A stretch of 8,597 nucleotides of DNA, from contig JAHEAM010000148.1 in assembly GCA_024642765.1 (NCBI GenBank), forward strand, positions 1 through 8,597. Reading direction: 5' to 3'. Of this stretch, positions 5,728-8,597 are shown piece after piece (positions within the stretch are counted from its first letter, which is position 1; the number at the start of each line of letters is the position of its first letter). Source of the stretch: Planctomycetaceae bacterium (GTDB lineage: Bacteria; Planctomycetota; Planctomycetia; Pirellulales; Pirellulaceae). The notes beneath the pieces were generated by a model. It was given only the letters and a program-made list of their open reading frames with translations, was not told the origin of the DNA and ran no database searches. The position numbers and the translations under genes were made by a program.

Positions 5728-7224
5728 CTAACCGCCAGCCGCTGGAGCGACTTGTTCCATGAGGAGAGCGCAAAGATAGGCTCCATAGGTGCCCAAGGCG
5801 TATCCGAGCACTGCCAGCAAAACACCCACGGGCGCGAGCGAGGGATGGAAGGCCGCTGCGACCACCGGGGCACTCGCCGCTCCTCCGATATTCGCCTTGC
5901 TGCCCACTGCCAAAAAGAAATAAGGTGCGCGAATCAAGTAACCCACCAGAAACAACAATCCCACGTGAAATGAAATCCAAATCAATCCCACTAGAAACAG
6001 TCCTGGGTATTTGAAAATCGAAAGCACGTCCATTTTCATCCCGATAGTCGCTACCAAAATGAAGATAAATACCGTTCCAAATTTTGACGCTCCGATCCCT
6101 TCAAGTTTTCTGATTGGTGTAAATGAAAGTGCTAACCCGATGGTCGTCGCCAAGATAATTAACCAAAAGAAGGCTGAGTCCAGACTAAAGCTTTTGAGTG
6201 CAGGCGCATGGATCTTGATCCATTCCGCGAGCCAGCCACCGACAAGGTGACTCATCGCAGTCGCAAAAAAGACAATTCCCAGTAGTCCAATCAACTCGGC
6301 CGTGGTTGGAATGCGAGCGTTTGATAGCGAGAAGTCCTCCATCTTTTTACGCAGCCGCTCAACGCTCGATGCGTCAGCTTTGAAAAAACGATCGATCGCA
6401 TCAGCTTTGCCAACGCCCAACAATAAAAAGATCATCCAAAACTCAGCCACCAAAACATCCACGGCAGCCATGACGGAAAACAACTGGCCAGCTTTCGTTT
6501 CGTAGTCCGGCGGTGCATTTTCGATTTCTTCAGACAAGTAGATCTCTTTCATCGCAGCTTGATTGGCAGATCCCCCAATCCAACTGCCAGCAATTGTCGA
6601 CATTCCTCGCCACGTTTCGAGACGGGCCTCGCCTCGCACTGTGTCGGGACTGATCGAACCCACGATTAACAACGCCAATGGCCCACCCAGAACCACGCCT
6701 ACGGTGCCTGTCAGAAACATAATGAGTGCTTTCGGACCAAGCTTGAGCAGTTCCTTGAAGTCGATACTTAGTGTCAACAAGACTAGGCAAGCGGGCAGCA
6801 AATAGTTCTTCGCAACGTCGTAAATTTTCGATTGGTCTGGATCAACCCAACCGAACGCCGTTAGCAGCGACGGCGCAAAGTAACAAACGAGCAGCATCGG
6901 TAGGATCCGATACAGGGGCGAAAAAGCAATGAACAAACCAAACAAGCCAACGGGTAGCGCGTAGAACCAAATGGCGCCAGACGTCGTTTGCTCCTGAGAT
7001 GTTTCTGGGCGTCCCAATAACAGTGGTAATCCAACGCCGAGTAGCAATACGAGGCCTGCGACTAGATAGTAAAACCAGGTCACTGTTTTTCGGTTGGAGG
7101 CCCAGAAAACCAACCCCAAGATGGCCATCAACACACCGAATGTAATCGTGTCGGATTGCAGGATCGGCTCTTGGTAACGAAATTGTTCAATGGCCTGATG
7201 GATTCTTTCTAGCAGTCCCGGCAT
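5728..7224 (-). CDS. DUF819 family multi-spanning membrane protein
   Basis: This 498-residue integral membrane protein has about a dozen hydrophobic segments, for example near residues 27-41, 50-70, 85-102, 105-123, 141-154, 165-188, 250-271, 309-325, 350-366, 380-395, 406-430 and 462-488. It matches DUF819 (Bacillus YjcL type). Its hallmarks are the two glycine-rich, re-entrant-looking stretches: GMSTIAGSWIGGSANQAAMK (207-226) and SKANIGGAASAPVVAAAF (442-459), followed by PVGVLLAVLGYALGTYGAYL (465-484). These duplicated broken-helix motifs recall transporters of the anion/cation antiporter and bile-acid symporter kind, so a secondary transporter is a reasonable guess, but the substrate is unknown. 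It is about 100 residues longer than YjcL. The excess includes the N-terminal spans and a soluble loop near 273-305. The start at 7224 has only a weak AGAG site. The gene is divergent from trpA. Family assignment is good; function is open. Confidence 0.85.
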   Translation of the reverse strand: MPGLLERIHQAIEQFRYQEPILQSDTITFGVLMAILGLVFWASNRKTVTWFYYLVAGLVLLLGVGLPLLLGRPETSQEQTTSGAIWFYALPVGLFGLFIAFSPLYRILPMLLVCYFAPSLLTAFGWVDPDQSKIYDVAKNYLLPACLVLLTLSIDFKELLKLGPKALIMFLTGTVGVVLGGPLALLIVGSISPDTVRGEARLETWRGMSTIAGSWIGGSANQAAMKEIYLSEEIENAPPDYETKAGQLFSVMAAVDVLVAEFWMIFLLLGVGKADAIDRFFKADASSVERLRKKMEDFSLSNARIPTTAELIGLLGIVFFATAMSHLVGGWLAEWIKIHAPALKSFSLDSAFFWLIILATTIGLALSFTPIRKLEGIGASKFGTVFIFILVATIGMKMDVLSIFKYPGLFLVGLIWISFHVGLLFLVGYLIRAPYFFLAVGSKANIGGAASAPVVAAAFHPSLAPVGVLLAVLGYALGTYGAYLCALLMEQVAPAAGG

Positions 7225-7265
7225 AGTTACTCTTAGTTGGGCTAAACATTGGTAAACAAGTTGGT

Positions 7266-7294
7266 TTGTGCGAAGTCGATTGCGATCCTATGAT
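7266..7294 (+). promoter_or_regulatory. Candidate trpA promoter
   Basis: TATGAT at 7289-7294 matches the -10 consensus at five of six positions. TTGTGC lies 17 bases upstream at 7266-7271 and matches the -35 consensus at only three. Transcription would start near 7300, within the repeat arrangement that precedes trpA. Confidence 0.3.
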
Positions 7295-7335
7295 AACGGT
7301 TCTTTAGGATCTGCATGCTGTGTTCAGGCGATCCT
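7282..7335 (+). repeat. Direct plus inverted octamer repeats in trpA leader
   Basis: GCGATCCT occurs at 7282-7289 and again at 7328-7335. Between them AGGATC at 7306-7311 is the reverse complement of the GATCCT core of both copies. The middle element can pair with the left copy (GATCCTA with TAGGATC, 7284-7290 and 7305-7311, seven pairs) or with the right copy, but not both. The array could be a set of operator half-sites or two alternative RNA hairpins. No T-run follows and no Trp-codon-rich leader peptide is seen. Confidence 0.4.
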
Positions 7336-7390
7336 TCGATAAAAATCAAAACCTATTTTGCGACGAATTATCCTTGCGGAAAAAAGACAA

Positions 7391-8188
7391 ATGAGAATCG
7401 ACTCCATCTTTGCGGACCTCAAGAAAAGTGGCGGCAAGGCCTTGATGCCATTCATTGCCGCTGGCGATCCTGATTTGGCGCTGACCGCTGGCCTCATGCG
7501 AGCATTTCACGAAAGCGGCTGTCAATTGTGTGAATTGGGTTTTCCCTATAGCGACCCTATTGCCGATGGACCCACGATTCAAGCAGCGTTCACTCGTTCG
7601 CTCGCCGGTGGCGTCACTGCCGAGCGAATTTTTGACCAACTCCGCGGCGAGACGCCTCAGTTGCCGACCGTGGCCATGTTGAGTTTTGCGATCGTTCATC
7701 GCATCGGAATCGACACGTTTGTTGGGCGGCTTGCCGATGCGGGAATGGACGGGCTAATTGTTCCAGACTTGCCTGCTGAAGAATCGGAAGCGTTGTGCGC
7801 CTGCTGTGATCGGCAGAGAATCAGTCATATTCAGTTGATCACGCCAACGACTCGAACAGATCGAATCAAACGGATTGTGAACGCCACGTCTGGATTCATC
7901 TACTACGTTTCGGTCGCCGGAGTCACTGGGCAGCGGCAGGACTTGCCCGTCGAAATTGCAGACAATCTGGCTGCGTTGCGCGAGGTAACAGATTTGCCGA
8001 TTTGCGTTGGGTTCGGTATCAGCGAGCCGTCGCAAGTTCGGCAACTAGCACCGCATTGCGATGGCGTGATTGTGGGCTCGGCCATCGTGCGGCGCATCGA
8101 ATCGGGATTGCAGGCAGGGAAGTCGCAGATTGAAATTGCGAACGATGTGAAAACTTTTTGCGGCGAATTGCGAGTTGCGTTGAGTTAG
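7391..8188 (+). CDS. trpA: Tryptophan synthase alpha chain
   Basis: This 265-residue TIM-barrel protein is the alpha subunit of tryptophan synthase, which cleaves indole-3-glycerol phosphate to indole and glyceraldehyde 3-phosphate; indole is channelled to TrpB. Length and motifs are typical: KALMPFIAAGDPD (16-28), then CELGFPYSDPIADGPTIQ (47-64) with catalytic E48 and D59. DGLIVPDLPAEE follows, then the flexible loop FIYYVSVAGVTGQR and the phosphate-binding segments VGFGIS and GVIVGSAIV. The ATG at 7391 was chosen because MRIDSIFADLKK aligns with the usual family start; the upstream TTG at 7358 would add 11 residues without family support. The ribosome binding site is weak (GGA ten bases upstream). 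trpB and other trp genes do not lie next to it, so in this genome the synthase subunits are not encoded as the common trpBA pair within this window. A repeat-rich leader suggests its own control. Confidence 0.96.
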   Translation: MRIDSIFADLKKSGGKALMPFIAAGDPDLALTAGLMRAFHESGCQLCELGFPYSDPIADGPTIQAAFTRSLAGGVTAERIFDQLRGETPQLPTVAMLSFAIVHRIGIDTFVGRLADAGMDGLIVPDLPAEESEALCACCDRQRISHIQLITPTTRTDRIKRIVNATSGFIYYVSVAGVTGQRQDLPVEIADNLAALREVTDLPICVGFGISEPSQVRQLAPHCDGVIVGSAIVRRIESGLQAGKSQIEIANDVKTFCGELRVALS

Positions 8189-8205
8189 TTACTCACGGAA
8201 CGAAG

Positions 8206-8240
8206 TCCATCCAATGAGATTGACCAGTGCGATGGATTTT
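8206..8240 (+). terminator. Weak candidate terminator after trpA
   Basis: TCCATC at 8206-8211 pairs with GATGGA at 8231-8236, followed directly by TTTT. The stem is only six pairs with a 19-base loop, so this is a modest candidate, placed 18 bases after the stop. Confidence 0.3.
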
Positions 8241-8272
8241 CTCGGCAACCATTCTGAATAGCCTGAACTGGT

Positions 8273-8317
8273 TTGCGCGAGCGGGTCGTTCACATTGCTC
8301 ATTTCTTGCGCAATTTT
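8273..8317 (+). terminator. Second candidate terminator after trpA
   Basis: TTGCGC at 8273-8278 pairs with GCGCAA at 8308-8313, and TTTT follows. Inside it, GAGC at 8279-8282 can pair with GCTC at 8297-8300, extending the helix with a seven-base bulge. The stem is more GC-rich than the one at 8206-8240 but the bulge weakens the call. Confidence 0.35.
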
Positions 8318-8372
8318 ATTGAATTATGGATATTTTTTGTTGCGAATGACGAAATTTGGAAAAAAAAATCTC

Positions 8373-8402
8373 TTGACCCAAACCCGATTGCCGAACTAGA
8401 GT
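8373..8402 (+). promoter_or_regulatory. Candidate promoter of the right-edge gene
   Basis: TTGACC at 8373-8378 matches the -35 consensus at five of six positions. TAGAGT at 8397-8402, with an 18-base spacer, matches the -10 at four. A nine-base A-tract just upstream (8361-8368 and neighbours) resembles an UP element. Transcription would start about 50 bases before the start codon at 8463. Confidence 0.45.
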
Positions 8403-8451
8403 TGAAGTAGAGGCAACCATTCGGTCTTTGTCCAGATTGGTTTTAGACTAC

Positions 8452-8456
8452 GGAGG
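8452..8456 (+). promoter_or_regulatory. Strong ribosome binding site
   Basis: GGAGG lies six bases before the ATG at 8463, the best Shine-Dalgarno match in the window. It supports the truncated right-edge reading frame as a real gene. Confidence 0.7.
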
Positions 8457-8462
8457 CTACCT

Positions 8463-8597
8463 ATGTCTTCTGAACCAGAGCCAGCAGTCCAACGTTACTT
8501 TGCAGGACTTGCCGAGAATACTTTCCATAGCGAATTAGGCGTCGTCGATCCGCCATTGATTGATTACGTCAGCGATTTACTTGTGCGTTTCGTGCGT
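8463..8597 (+). CDS. N-terminus of an uncharacterised protein, cut by window edge
   Basis: An open frame of 45 codons begins with MSSEPEPAVQRYFAGLAE and runs off the right edge. It includes the stretch SELGVVDPPLIDYVSDLLVRF (about residues 23-43). No domain of known function can be named. The wording of this segment resembles, from memory, a conserved hypothetical protein of planctomycetes; that is recollection, not a search. The strong ribosome binding site and plausible promoter upstream make it likely to be a well-expressed gene. The acidic, soluble N-terminus lacks a signal peptide or membrane span, so the protein is probably cytoplasmic. Confidence 0.75.
   Translation, partial: MSSEPEPAVQRYFAGLAENTFHSELGVVDPPLIDYVSDLLVRFVR

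Noticed and set aside
7225..7390. Classical trp attenuator with a leader peptide
   Set aside because: No short frame with clustered TGG codons and no hairpin followed by a U-run is visible ahead of trpA.
7358..7390. TTG start adding 11 residues to TrpA
   Set aside because: The extra residues have no family support, and the ATG at 7391 aligns with usual TrpA starts.
1..8597. CRISPR array, tRNA, rRNA, insertion sequence or defence system
   Set aside because: No regularly spaced repeats, cloverleaf, transposase motifs or defence-type domains were found on either strand.

Overview
The window looks like ordinary chromosomal DNA from a bacterium of moderate GC content, most likely a planctomycete of the Pirellulaceae type. 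That placement is inference. It rests on small monocistronic genes with long spacers, a trpA with no trp neighbours, a RimK-type ligase with an added RCK_C-like domain, a DUF1579 protein, and a truncated right-edge protein that resembles a conserved planctomycete hypothetical. No rRNA, tRNA, CRISPR array, insertion sequence, phage gene or toxin-antitoxin pair is visible.

Layout, left to right. Positions 1-221 are non-coding as far as can be seen and hold two inverted repeats downstream of the first gene. A membrane-anchored neutral zinc metallopeptidase of the YpfJ family lies on the minus strand (222-1082). A 332-base divergent spacer follows, then a plus-strand ATP-grasp ligase of the RimK family fused to a C-terminal RCK_C (TrkA_C)-like domain (1415-2713). 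Its 3' end overlaps by 15 bases the 3' end of a minus-strand aminoacyl-histidine dipeptidase, pepD (2699-4150). A 184-base divergent spacer leads to two plus-strand genes for exported proteins: a DUF1579 protein (4335-4883) and a Cys-type glutathione peroxidase with a signal peptide (5026-5658). A clear intrinsic terminator (5684-5722) separates these from a minus-strand DUF819 multi-spanning membrane protein (5728-7224). Divergent from it is trpA (7391-8188), with a leader that contains a duplicated and inverted octamer. The right edge holds the first 45 codons of a further plus-strand gene with a strong ribosome binding site and a plausible promoter (8463 to the edge).

The genes do not form one pathway. 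Themes are peptide and protein handling (YpfJ-like protease, PepD, RimK-type ligase), envelope functions (DUF1579, exported peroxidase, DUF819) and tryptophan synthesis. Nearly all genes appear to be transcribed singly, from divergent or isolated promoters. No clearly new multi-gene system is visible. The items most worth a second look are the RimK-RCK_C architecture, the repeat arrangement ahead of trpA, and the unknown right-edge gene.
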